In this document: piece by piece, positions 11,314 to 23,721 of the stretch
How the letters are laid out: each line of letters begins with the position of its first letter
How positions within the stretch are numbered: position 1 is the stretch's first letter
The notes under the pieces: generated by a model
What the model saw: only the letters and a program-made list of their open reading frames with translations
The model's database searches: none
Told to the model about the DNA's origin: nothing
NCBI GenBank assembly: GCA_019916065.1
Contig: CM034233.1
Location: 18,684,436 to 18,748,435 of the forward strand
Direction: 5' to 3'
DNA: 64,000 nucleotides
DNA from: Vitellaria paradoxa
Lineage: Eukaryota; Streptophyta; Magnoliopsida; Ericales; Sapotaceae
Position numbers and translations under genes: made by a program

Positions 11314-14300
11314 GCCCCCTCAAGCGGATGGGTGGTTCATCAACATGAAACTTGGACCATAGGAAAGAAAATCTGGTTGAGATTAGGGGCTTGGTAAGAA
11401 TGTCGGCAGTTTGATCTTTAGTCAAAAGATAATGAACAGCAAGAGCACCTTGTTGGACTTTTTCACGAAAAAAGTGAAAGTCAATCTCGACATGTTTCGT
11501 TCGAGCATTAAAAACGGGGCTGCTAGTTAAATAGGTGGCACCAATATTATCACAGTAGAGAACTAGACTCTGAGACATGAAGATACCAAGTTCTCAAAAG
11601 AGAGATTGTAACCACAATACTTTGGCAGATGCATACAAAATAGCCTGGAATTCCGCTTCAGTACTTGAGCGAGCAACAATAGGTTCTTCTTTGAGCTCCA
11701 AGAGATGAGATTGAATCCAAAAAAGACACAATAACCACTTGTGGACTTTTGATCATTAGGACATCTCTCCCAATCTGCATCGGAGAAGTGGGGAAAAGGA
11801 CTTCGATAGAGAATAAGACTAAACTTAACCGTTTGCTGGAGATAGCACAAAATCCACTTAATGACTGTCCAATGAGTCTCCCTGGGGTTGTGCATCAATT
11901 GGTAAGCTTTATTAACAGAGAAAGCAATATTTGGGCGCATGAGAGACAGGTATTGAAGAGCACCAATAGTGCTTTGGCAGAGAGAGGCACCTGGGCAGCT
12001 AGGGCCATCAAATTGTGAGAGTAAGGCAGAAGAAGACATTAGGGAGGTCATGGGTTTAGGTTCATCATATGTGTCTGTTGAAGAAGGTTGAGAATGTATT
12101 GCCTTTGAGAAAGAAAGAAACCTTCTGAGATTAGAGTTGCCTTAACTCCTAAAAAATAGGAAATATGACGTAACAGCTTAACTACAAATTCTCAACTAAG
12201 GGAGTTAAGTACCCAAATGATGGCTTTATCCATAGAGCTTGTAATAAGGATATCATCCACGTACACCAAGATAAAAATTGTAACACCTGAATGATGATAA
12301 ATAAATAGAGAGAAATCCAAGTGAGAGTTGAGAAAACCAAGTGCAAGCAAAAAGTCACTAAGCTGAGAGTACCAAGCCCGAGAGGCTTGCTTGAGACCAC
12401 ATAAAGCCTTGTGTCATTTGCAAACATGATTAGGAAATTGTGGATTAATATACCCCTAAGGTTGAGACATCTAAACTTCCTCTGTGAGATAGCCATCCAA
12501 GTAGGCTTTTTAGACATCAAGTTGATGAATAGACCGACCCTGAGAAATGGCATGGCTAAGAACCAAACGAATTGTTGTTGGCTTGACAATGGCACTAAAT
12601 GTATTCGCATAATCGAGCCCTTCTTGTTGATGATAACCTTTGGCAACTAGATGCGCCTTGAGACGATCAGTGGTACCATTTGGTTTTTGTTTCCGCTGAA
12701 AGACCCACTTGTTGCCCACCATGTTCATGATGGGATCATATAGGACAATAGTCTAAGTGCCATTTGTCATTGGGGCATTAAATTCAAGGTCCATTGGTTC
12801 ACATCAACTATCATTTTTGACTGCTTCTGTGAAAGAAGTTGGCTTCACAAGAGAAGAATTAGATGTTAGGTAACTCCGTGGAATAGGGTAGCATATCATA
12901 CCTTCTGGAAGTGATGTGAGCTTGGTAATGTTATGTTAAGCACGTGTCACCATTCCACAAGTCCGAGTTGGGGAAGGTTGATGCGCTAGAGCAGGATAAG
13001 GAGGTATCGAAGAAGAAGAGAATTGGGGCTCAATGGAAGGGTTATGTGGAGAAAGAGGTGTGACCAAATTGGGAGGAGGGTGGACCAAATTTGAATGCTG
13101 GGAATTTGAATTTTCGATAGAGGAATGAGAATTTTTAGATAAAGAAGAAAGATATAAAGTAGCTGGAGGTTTAGATAAGAAATAGCCAGTAGAGGGGCTG
13201 TATTTTTAGTGGGAGTAAAGAGGAAATTGTTATGAGAATCCCAAGATTAGCTCCATAATGGAGAGGAGATTTCGACTGATGGCACTTTTGTGGAAGGAAA
13301 ATTAATTGGATAAGGAAGGATTGCATGATCTGTGATTGTGGAGGAGATAGGTTTGGAAGATGAAGACTGAAAAAGGAACTCCTCGTCAGAAAATACAACA
13401 TGCCTAGATAAGTAAATACGACCAGAATCAGGATCTAAGCATTTGAATCCCTGATGATGTGGACTAAAACCAAGAAAGACGCACCGTTTGGAATGGTAAT
13501 CAAATTTTTGTTTATTAAATTGACGTAAGTATGGCCAGTATGCACAACCATATACATGTAGTTGAGTAAAATCAAGAGTTTGGTTGTATAATTTCTCAAA
13601 ATGGGATAGAGTACCCAACGAAGATGTAGGAAGCCGATTATTGAGGAAATTGGCAAGTTAGAAGGCATAATCCTAGTAAATTTTAGGAATAACAATGTGA
13701 GTAAGGAAAGCAAGCCCAGTGTCAACAATATGGTAATGCCTTCTCTCAACAGTCCCATTTTGCTGGGATGTGTGGGAATAAGAAAGATGATGATGGACGC
13801 CAAGTCCTTGAAAATATTTATTTAGATGTCAAAACTCACTACCCCGATTAGTTTGAATGGATTTAATCTTACGATTAAAAAAGTGTTCAACGACAGTTTG
13901 GAATGATTTAAAAGTAAGCAAAACATTAGATTTAGTAGGAATAGGAAAAAATCATATACATTTACTGAAATGTTCCACAAAAGATACATAATATTTATTT
14001 CTAGAAGTTACGGTTACAAGCGAAAGGCCCCAAACATCAGAGAAAATTAAATCAAAAGTACCACTAGACTTAGATTGAGACAATGAAAAAGGAAACCGAT
14101 GACTTTTTCCTTGTTGACATGTGTCACAAACCCCCTGTGGCATTATTGTGAGAGATGGGAAGATGAAATGTGGAGATTATATGTTAGAGAATGCAATAGG
14201 ATGGGTGTCCAAGTTGAGAGTGCCACATGGATAGATGGACCTTTTGAGATGAAAAATTTTGGAGAGTGCCATTTGTAGAAAGTGGAAATTGATACAAGCC

Positions 14301-15587
14301 ATCCTTAGTTCTGCCACGCTGGAGCTCTTTCCCTGTTTGCTCGTCCTTCACAGAAAAGTAATCCGTGTGAAATTCAACAAAAACATTATATCACTAGTAA
14401 GTTGACGAGTAGAAATTAAATTCTTTTTAATTTGTGGAACATGCAACACATTTTTTAAGGTGAAATTAGAAGTGGTATAATTTAGTTGATATTGACCGAC
14501 ATTAACAAATTCCAAACTCGTACCATCTCCCATTTGATTGTGATCAATAATCGTGTAAGGCTCGGCATGACTATTTAACTTCTGAAAGTCATTGGTAAGA
14601 TGATTGGTAGATCTAGTGTTTGGATACCAATTTTGATCGGGCACACTTAGAGGTGTGGTAAGAAATGCTTGCATGTGATTGGGTTGTGGTTGTGCTTGAT
14701 AAGATCGATTAATGTGGTGATAGCATGAAAGGGTAACATGGCCCATTTCCCTATAGACTTGGCAAAAGGGACATCCATCTTTTCCACTACCGTGACCACG
14801 GTTACGATTCTAATTTTTAGTTTGTTGACAATGTGAGTGACCGAAAGGTTTACCACGATCATTTTATGTTTCCATATTGACTAATCTGATAGCAACACCA
14901 ATGCAGGAGGTCTAATGCTCAAGCTTTTGTTCATAGGTTAAGAGACGACTAAAAAGCTCATAGGATCCACCCTCATTTTGATGGAGGTGATGATAGGATC
15001 GTATGAGAATTCCAAACCGACCAAGAGATAGTTAATGAATTCTTCTTCTTTGAGAGATTGTTTTGTAATAGCTAGAGTGTCTGCCATTGATTTTGCCTTT
15101 TGAAAATACTCAGAGTTGAGGAGTTTTCTTTCTTAAGAGTGGACAGTTTGTGTCGGGTATGAGATATATTTGCTCGGTAAGGAGCAAAGAACATGTGTTT
15201 CAGAGCATTCTACACATCTTGAGATTTTGTGAAACTAACCATATTGGAGATCACACTTTCAGAGAGGGATGACATTAAAAGGCTAAGAACAACTTGGTCT
15301 TGAATGAACCAAGTATCATATTTAGGATTGGAAATGAGGCTAGGAGGTGCATCACTTGAGACGGCTTTTTGAACAAGAGCAGTAGGACGAGGAATACTGC
15401 CATCAACATAGCCATACAATCGTTGGCCATGCAAATAAGGCAAAACATGTGCTTTCCACAGTAAATAGTTGTCTTTAATGAGTTTAATGGTGACAAGGCT
15501 TTGAAGGCATAAAGGAATGGTGGTGGTGCTAAGATTAGCATTGACAAAGATGGTGGAAGAAGTAATGGAAGAGTTGGAAAAAGCCAT
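11306..15587 (-). pseudogene. Copia gag-pol pseudogene (first copia element)
   Basis: The gag start is the ATG at 15587 (MAFSNSSITSS); the frame ends at 15210. A zinc knuckle near 14725-14770 reads CQVYREMGHVTLSCYH, with Tyr where the second Cys belongs. The protease motif reads WYPNTRSTNHLTN (normally WYPDTGATNHLT), so the catalytic Asp is Asn. Integrase is recognisable at 14143-13952 (GVCDTCQQGKSHRFPF) and its C-terminal part at about 13618-13300 (LHVYGCAYWPYLRQFNKQKF). Reverse transcriptase starts near 12725 ([20 protein letters not shown]). RNase H ends near 11320 (DQTADILTKPLI). Multiple stops and frameshifts mean no functional protein. The domain order GAG-PR-IN-RT-RH shows it is copia, not gypsy. 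Confidence 0.88.
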
Positions 15588-15616
15588 TGGGACGTTAGTC
15601 GTGGGCTCTGATATTA

Positions 15617-15876
15617 TAAAACAGAACAAAATAACTTTGAATAATAATTGCCTCTTACATGTGATGGTCATGCTATATTTATATTGACTTTGTACAAGCA
15701 TAAAAAAAAAAATGATACAAGAAAATTATTGCTGTCAAACAAATCAGCCATGATTTGGGCTGTCAAATAAATGCCAATAATTTGTTTCCATATTGTTAAT
15801 CACAATCATGGCTGTCAATTAGATCAGTCCAAGATTGAGGTTGTCAAATAATTGTCAATTCTTTATTTCCATATTA
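15617..15876 (-). repeat. 5' LTR of the first copia element
   Basis: The right copy. The tRNA-Met-type primer binding site follows immediately at about 15603-15613. It is shorter than the partner LTR because it lacks a short duplicated segment ('ctgctatatttgtattgact') seen at 11083-11102. Confidence 0.7.
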
Positions 15877-15879
15877 TAT

Positions 15880-18430
15880 AATAATAAGGTAGGTCAATAA
15901 TTTGAATTGGAAATATTTTTAATCATTAGACTTGTTCAATAGTCAAGATTAAATTAAAACTAAAATAATTTTTTCTCTATTATCATCTTTTTCTTTTTAA
16001 TCTTAGGTGACACTTTTTTCCTTTATTTCCTTTTATTCTCCCCTTTTTTCTCGTTCAATAATTCTTTATTTATTTTTTTATTTTTTTGTTCTACATTACT
16101 AAATGATTACAATTTTACTTTTTCTTTTGTAAGTAAAACCACTAGACTTGTGGCATGTAATATGAATAGATAAGTGAACATATGAATTCCTATAAGTAAC
16201 CTATATTTACTATAGTTGTAAAATATATATATATATATATATTGAATATATTAAGAATTATATTTAAAATATAAAAAATGCTTAAATAATAATTAGGTTT
16301 GGAAAAATGGTTAAAAATTATTTATCTCTTGATAACAACTCTTAGTATTTCTCAAATTAAAAACATAGAAAAATGCCTAAAAATTAATTAGGCTTGGGAG
16401 TAATTATTTTTTCTAAATTTTAATAAATTAAGTTAGTCACGTTGATTATATATTTTTTATAAAACACATACCATTACTATTAATAGTTTTAATTTGAATT
16501 ATTTTTATAAAATTAATAAAAAATTATTGCTAAATCTTATGTGGACTCTCTATATTCATCCTTCCTCATCTTCTTCATTTCAATTCTAGTTAGTATTCTT
16601 CTCCTTCGTTCCATCTTACTTTCTTCTCTCTCCTTATTCATTGAGCCTTTACCTCTTTTTTTTTTTTGTCCCACATTGCTAAATAAATACAATTTCAATT
16701 TTCTTTTTACATATAAAACTACAAAAGTTGTGGCATGCAATATTAATAGATATAAGGTGAACATATAGGTTTTTAGAAAGGAGTCACTTGATTATCAATA
16801 TACTATAGTTGTAAAATTTATACATTTCAAATGTATTATTAATTAAATTAAAAAACATAAGGGAAAATGGCAACATAATAATTAAGTTTGGGAAATATGT
16901 TTAAACATTGTTTCTCTCTTAATATTTTTTTTAAATTAAAAACATAAAAATGCCTAAATATTAATTAGGTTAGGAGTAATTATTTTTTCTAAATTTCAAT
17001 ATATTTATATTGGCCTTCTAAATTTCAATATATTTAAATTGGTCATGTTGACTATATCTATATAATAAAGAAGTTCAACAATTTAAATTTGAGATATTTT
17101 GGACCATTAAGTTTGTTCAACGGACAAGATTATTTATTTTTTCTTTACTTTGGTTATCTTTTTTGTTACTTCACATGGAAAAGCACTATTACTCTTCCAA
17201 TATTTTTTTTGAATACTTTTTGTAAAAGTTTTTAAATTAATAATTTTAAAAATGTGATAAAATTTGTAATTAGTAAATAATAAATATTTACACAAAGTCA
17301 ACTAATTTTTTTATTTTAAAAAAGTAATATTTAAACATTATTTTTCGTTAAAGATTTATTAGAAAGTAAACATTTAAATTAAAGATTCGATTTTAATGTA
17401 CATAAAACTTAATATTATAAATACATATATTTTTATACTTTTTGTATTATTTATATAAAATTATGTCTTTATATCTTTAGATACGGATAATTTCTAGTCT
17501 ATATAATAAGAAAGTTTAAGAATTTAAATTTAGAATATTTTTAATCGTTGGATTAGTTTAATAACCTGAATTACACTATTTTTCTCATTCACTCCCTCTT
17601 CTTCTTTTCTTTCTTCTCACTGACAAAGTCTAATTTTTTTTTTTTTTTTGGTCCTACATCACTAAATGATCACAATTTCACTTTTGCTTTTAGATATAAA
17701 ACTACTATAATTGTGATATGTAATATTAATTGATGCGAAGTTAACTCATGAGTTTTTATAAGAAGTCGACTTGTCTAAAAATTTTAAAATTTACGTATTT
17801 CAATTTCAATTGGAATTAAATAAAAAAATAGAAAAATATCTAATTAATAATTAGAAAAATGTTTAAAAATTATTTCTTTCATAATAACAATTCTTAATAT
17901 TTTTTAAAATTAAAAATAAAGGAAAATACCTAAATATTAATTAAGCTCGTAGGTAATTATTTTTCTAATAGAAAAATGTTTAAAAATTATTTATCTCATA
18001 ATAACGGCTGTTAGTACTTTTTAAATTTAGAAAAATAAAGAAATATGTCTAAATATTAATTAAGATTGGAAGTAATTATTTTTTTTAAATTCTCATTTTA
18101 AATTTAAATTTGTCATGTTGACCATATTTTTTTTTATAAAGCAAAATATATGATCAATAATAATATTTTTAATTTAAGTGATTTTTATATAATTAATCAA
18201 ACAATTATGACAAAATCTTATGTGACACTCTCTATGTTCACTATTTTACTTTTTTTTTTTTTTTTACTTCTACAAATCTTTAAATAAAATTTATTTTGGG
18301 CATAATTTTTTTAATTCTAATTTTAAATTTAAATTAGTCGGGTTGATTATCTACATAATAAGGAAATTCAATAATTTGAATTTGATATATTTTCAACTAT
18401 TGAACTCATTACAGGCCAAATTATCTAGAC
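15880..18430. repeat. Array of imperfect direct repeats with Helitron-like starts
   Basis: Near-identical openings recur at about 15880, 17057, 17498 and 18350. The type is TCTATATAATAAGGAAGTTC followed by AATTTGAATTTGA, then ATATTTTNNANCATT and GTTCAA. A second module ('catNactaaatgatNacaatttNactttt' and 'gtggcatgtaatattaatag') recurs near 16095, 16674 and 17656. A third (GTCATGTTGACTAT) precedes several starts. TCTATATAATAAG resembles the 5' ends of non-autonomous plant Helitrons (insertion after A, start TC), but no 3' CTRR with hairpin was confirmed. It could equally be a degenerate tandem array. Confidence 0.55.
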
Positions 18431-21400
18431 ATAAGCAATTTTTAATTGTAATAAATCTCCATCAACATTTCATCAATTACAAATAACTACTCTAGTATTT
18501 AATTTTTAAATTCATGCTATTTATTTTAAAATATTTTTCACAATTAGATCTTTTAGGTAAATTTCCTTTCTCCTTAATCCCACTTTGAAGATGAATGAGA
18601 ATGAAAATGAAGAAGACATGATGGAATTGGACCTAAGTGTAGCTAATTTAAACTCGAGATCGCCACAATGACCGGTCAATGAGTGAACATGAGAGTTGAT
18701 TTTAAATTTCTATTCCTTATATTTTTTTTAATAAATTATTAATCTAAGAACAGCTAAAAAATACCTGTCTGCTCAAATTTCAAATTAAGTGTCTTTTACA
18801 ATCTTCCAAAGGGAACTCATTAAGGAGAACTAGCACCCTCTGGTATACTCCGTTAATGAATTGACTTAAACCTAACTGCACTAGAATTTTAGTTTTAATT
18901 TATCAGAGAGGACTTTGTTGGGTTTAATTTGAAAGTTCATGTAGGGCATACAGTACCACAGCCGGCGCGTTTGATTCCTATACAATAAGTCAAAAAAAAT
19001 AAGAAAAGCCAAAATCTCTAGGGTCCTCCACCAACGGAAAATTATTCGCCCACTAATCAAAGGGACTGGATAATTTTTCTTGTGCGGGGTATAAATCTAC
19101 TTTCTGTGTATTCACTATGTTGCTAAGTTCTCTATCTCAGTTAGAATACCTCAGAACAGATAAAACAGTTAAAAGATAAAAGTCGGGAGAATGTCCTTGA
19201 CCAAAGACTTTCTGATATTTAGTCAGTTAAATGCGAGGAAATAATTGAATAGAGAGAGTTTTGGTAGCCGGTAAACATTGTACCTTTGTAATTATAATTG
19301 ATAATTCTTAAGTATATATAGGTCAAGAAAAGTAAGAGATAATGAGATATTGATTTAATTATAATGTTATGTTAATCCCACTAACTCTTATTTGATATTT
19401 TAGATATTGGAAAATAAGATGTAACAATTTCAAGAAGAATAACTGTCACATTATATCCTCATTGTTGCGATGACGAACTAATTAACTTAGTTGAACTATC
19501 ACCATGTAATTAGAATTAAACTAGAATTATACTTCTTCATTCTAAAAACATGTATGTGAGGTGAGAAAAGTGCTAATGACATTGAGAACGAAATTAATAA
19601 AGTTGGATAGATTTGTGGTTAGAATTATGCCATGTGTCCAATATATATATATATATATATATTTTACCAACATTCCTCTAAAGGTTCCTTGTGGTTTAGA
19701 AAAAGATCAAATTCTTTTTTACTATCTAACCTGGCCTCTTAGGAGGTGATTAGTTACAAATATTTATATCCTAATAAAACTATAGATGAAGTTAATATAT
19801 AAATGGGGTTTTCTAGGGAACCCTCGTGAACAAATAATTCCTCCAGGTGGCAATAAATTAAGCTTCCACGTGGCAGGAATGAGATATCTTTTCAATCTTT
19901 TGAATTGTCCAAAATGGTGGAGCCATGGCCAATTAGCTAGAAAATGAAATTGCAATGGCCGTCTCATTCGTCTCTTTCTTGATAGTGAAGTCTCCCGCCT
20001 AAAGGGAGTCATTAATTGATTCAAGCAAGAAACTTACAAATTGCTAGTCCTTTTCCTAATATCAATACAACATTTGTGTTTGACTTGTCATAAATTAATG
20101 AAAAACTTTATAAATCTTTATAAATTTTTAATTTTTTTACTTATTACATAAATTACGAAATTATTTTTATAAATTTATACTAATATTTACAACTTCTAAC
20201 ACCTTCAATATTGAGTTAAATAAATGAATTCGAATTATACACACATATATATATATATATATATCAATATAACAAAATTGAGTTAAATGAATGAATTATA
20301 CATATATACATAATATATATGGAGAGAGGGATATGTAAAAACAAAAGCTTTTTCCAAGAGGGAATCAAAATGAATGTTCATGTAAAAGGGAGGTACGCGG
20401 CAGGGAATGGTGGAGAGAGATTAAGAGAGAAGAGAGCGAAGGGTCGGTGGTGTTTGTCCCACAAGAAGCCATAAGAAAGCCAAACATGACAACCCAAAAC
20501 CAACAAAAATTAAAAGGACTTACTCTCATGGAGAGAACCCTATGTAAAAGCTTAGCCACATATATGTATACCAACACTCTCTTCACTACTTTTCAAAGTT
20601 GAAAAAAACCCTACACATAGCTACATACAACCCTACACGAGAGCTAGATCATTTTCAAAAAGAAAAATCCTCCCTCCACTCACTTGGCTAGCTCCTTTCT
20701 TTATGCCTTAATTTTGTCATTTTTCATTCTTTTGAATAGAGCACATGACATGAGACTCTTTATGTACATATATAGTCCTTGGCCGTCCCTTTTGTCCGGG
20801 CTCAACTCCATCACTTAACTAGCGAGCTCACTTTGTTCTTTTACTTCAAAGGTTAATAAGTTAATGTGTAATTTATAATAAGCTTTGTAACCGTTGTTAA
20901 AAAAAAAAAAAATTGGTATCTGATGAAAGGCTTGGACTGACTCAGAGTACTGTTCTTGTTGGGACCCAAATGAGGTGTTCAAAAAAGATAGATACAAAAG
21001 TTGTGTGTGTCTTCAAACCATTCAATTGCTCTGCCGAATTTACTAATGATGCAGTTGAATGTGATCATGGCATCTCTAGATTTAGTACTATGCCATATGT
21101 AAGTACTCACTTTTAGTCACGGCAAAGATTAATGATAACCAAGAAAGAGATCGAGAGCGTTGATGAACTTGAGGGTTTCAATAGCATCTAGGTATATGTA
21201 ACTTTTTTTTTTTTTTTAAACTATCTAGGTATATGTAACAATTGCTCGATCGGGGGCGCCATTTCGTAGGTGAACTGGGAGAGAGAGAAAAAGATAACAC
21301 TAGATAAATATTAATGATTTAATATATACTATATCATTAGCAAAAGTTACAAAATGACGAATATTAATGATCAAAAACAATGAATATTAATGATCAATGT

Positions 21401-22914
21401 TATTTATTTATTCCGATTCATTAATATAACATTATTATTTTTCTAACTTAAATATATATATATATATAAAACATGTTTTTTTTAAATAAATCAATACATA
21501 AAAATAAAATTAGACTGAGACGCTATCTTTTTTATAATAATATTTTTGCGAATGATACTTTTGCTCATGTTTTCATTCCCACTATTCAACGAATTAATTA
21601 CTTAAGTCTAATAAATATGATAATAGATGAGAAAGAATAATTGGGTTAAAAATAGTGCCCTATCCTGACATAAATCATAGGTTCAAACCAGCCCTCAAAA
21701 AAAAAAAAATAAAAAAGAAAGAAGAAGAATAGAAGAGTCATTAATTTATAACCACTTGTTTTCTTTATTTTCTATGAATAAATATTGTTACTAGTACTTT
21801 ATGAGTTTAAATCTTTTGCCTCGCACTATAACACGGATCCATGTATGTCCTTAAAACTTAAATTATATTTAACTTTAATAATTATCATTAAATTTTATAA
21901 ACTCTATCTACATGTGTCCTCAAAATTTGAACTACATTAAATTTAGTAATTGTTGTTATATTTTATCGGCAACTACTAATACAAGGGAAAATAGGATAAG
22001 AAGTGAGACACCATTGTAAAATAGAAGATTTGGAATTGTAATTTATGGTAATCTCTATGGTAAAAAGGGTCACTAGTTTTAAATAATTAAGTCAATGATG
22101 TTTTCAAAGAGGGATCAAGGATTTGTTTTACCAGTGCCCAATCTCTGGAGTTGGTGCAACTGCAATAGCTTAACTAAGCAATTTCCTTTGATATTCTTAA
22201 TTTCGACCAACGCAGTGCAGCTAGGCCTCGAACATTAATTAGGCATGATTTGAAAAAAAAAAAAAAAAAATCAGACATTATTATGAGGTGGAAAGAATGG
22301 GTAAGTGGAGCCTTTGTAGGAGGCCCAAGTTCCCAAAGAGATTGATCATGACACCTTAGTGTGGGGCTTACGGCCTAATATTTTGATAAACTCCTCATTA
22401 CTTCAAGCAAACAGCGCGGCCACCCCCATCAATCGGAGAGTGCCAACTGTCCGGCGCCCTGTTCCCAGTTTCCAACCTTTTGCGATTGATAATAAAATGT
22501 GTGCATATATATATATATATATATGTATGTATGCATATATAAAGCAGACAAATTAACAAATGAAAACGTGGGAGCTACCGCTGTGACAAAAAGGGAACGT
22601 TAATGATTCAGTCGTTAATATTCAATAAGCTTATCATAACCTTCATTAGTATTCAAGGAGACTGATTGATTTGGTCTAAAGTTTGGATGGCATAGACGTT
22701 CGGCCCTATGTCATTTGTTGCTAGTTGTTTTCTGCAAAAATTCAAATGCTTTGCTTTCAATTACCATATATAACTTAATTGATTATTGGTTAGGATAATC
22801 TTGAAAATTTCATTCATGATGAATCCTAACCCACTATTCCATTGACAACTCTTAAAAAAATACCACTTCCGTTAATTAATTCTCTTGCCACACTGTCCAA
22901 AAACAAAAACAATA

Positions 22915-22949
<35 letters not shown>

Positions 22950-23410
22950 ACATATCACCATATATTACTTGCAAATATAACAGTAGTTGAAGCAAACCAA
23001 TCAGCAGAAAGTGAAACACATTTTGGTTAAGTTGCCTTCATGTCCTTGTTAATTAATATAACACAATCACTAAGTTATTCGATTCTTTTACCACACTGTC
23101 TTTGAAGGGTGCAAAAGTTTTTCCTTTTGAAAATATATTTTCACTCACCTTGTTCCGATTACGGGGGTCCAAGGCCGATCTTTCTGGTCTCTAGTTTTCA
23201 AAAAGAAAAAGGAATGCAAAAAACAGAAGAAAAGAAAAAGAGCAAAAGGATATCGATCAAAAAAATAAAGAAGTGGAAAAAAAAAAGGTAGCTAATATAA
23301 AAAGAAAAAGAAAGAGAAAAGGTTGAACAGCTCAAACTTTAATTCTAATTGGTACAATGGCTCTAATCTCTTCTCCTTATTGAATTCCGCCAGAAATTTC
23401 AACAATCTAA
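18431..23410. other. Intergenic DNA, no gene supported
   Basis: AT-rich, with (TA)n runs near 19637-19662, 20243-20263 and 22506-22524 and a CT-rich microsatellite near 22917-22948. Better-composed patches lie at 19840-20030 and 20365-20640. The latter holds a 73-codon minus frame (20586-20365) that starts with a hydrophobic stretch but matches no peptide family I know. Nothing is called as a gene. Confidence 0.5.
19862..19885. promoter_or_regulatory. Isolated G-box with adjacent GATA-type motif
   Basis: CTTCCACGTGGCA (core CACGTG at 19867-19872) is followed by GGAATGAGATATC. This matches the G-box sequence of light-regulated plant promoters such as rbcS, next to an I-box-like element. No gene starts close by on either strand, so a function is not supported. 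Confidence 0.3.
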
Positions 23411-23721
23411 GGTGTTATTTGGCTTGTGTTTCTATTTTTTATTTCTTGTTTTATGTTTTTCATGTTTTGAAAATCTCAAAAAAAAAAAAAACTAAAAATA
23501 AATTTGATTTGATATTTTTCTATTTTTCTTGTTTTTATCGATTATCTTTAGGTTGAAAATACTCAGTGCAACTTTTTTGTTATTTTGTATTTCATGTGTA
23601 AACTCATTTTTTATTTTTTAAAATAGATTTTAAAAATACAAGTGACCAAATACGTTTTAAACTATTTTCGTTAAATCACAAAATTAAAAATAAATTCAAA
23701 ACAAATATAACAAATGACACC
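23411..23721. mobile_element. MITE, copy B of the three-copy family
   Basis: It starts GTGTTATTTGG after CTAAG and ends CAAATGACACC. The internal block AAGTGACCAAATACGTTT matches copies A and C. It has the same orientation as copy A. It is non-coding. Confidence 0.65.

Larger units (their letters stand above)
11022..15876 (-). mobile_element. Old Ty1/copia LTR retrotransposon, degenerate
   Basis: The LTR copies are at about 11022-11313 and 15617-15876. They share the blocks AACAAAATAACTTTGAATAA, GCTGTCAAACAAAT and GATTTGGGCTGTCAAATAAA but differ by many substitutions and indels, so the element is old. Inside the 5' LTR (right side) is a primer site TATCAGAGCC on the minus strand, matching initiator tRNA-Met. 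A purine tract (GAGGGGG) abuts the other LTR near 11320. Flanks tatat/tataa are a possible imperfect 5-bp target duplication. Gag, protease, integrase, reverse transcriptase and RNase H pieces lie in the copia order but in several frames. Confidence 0.85.
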
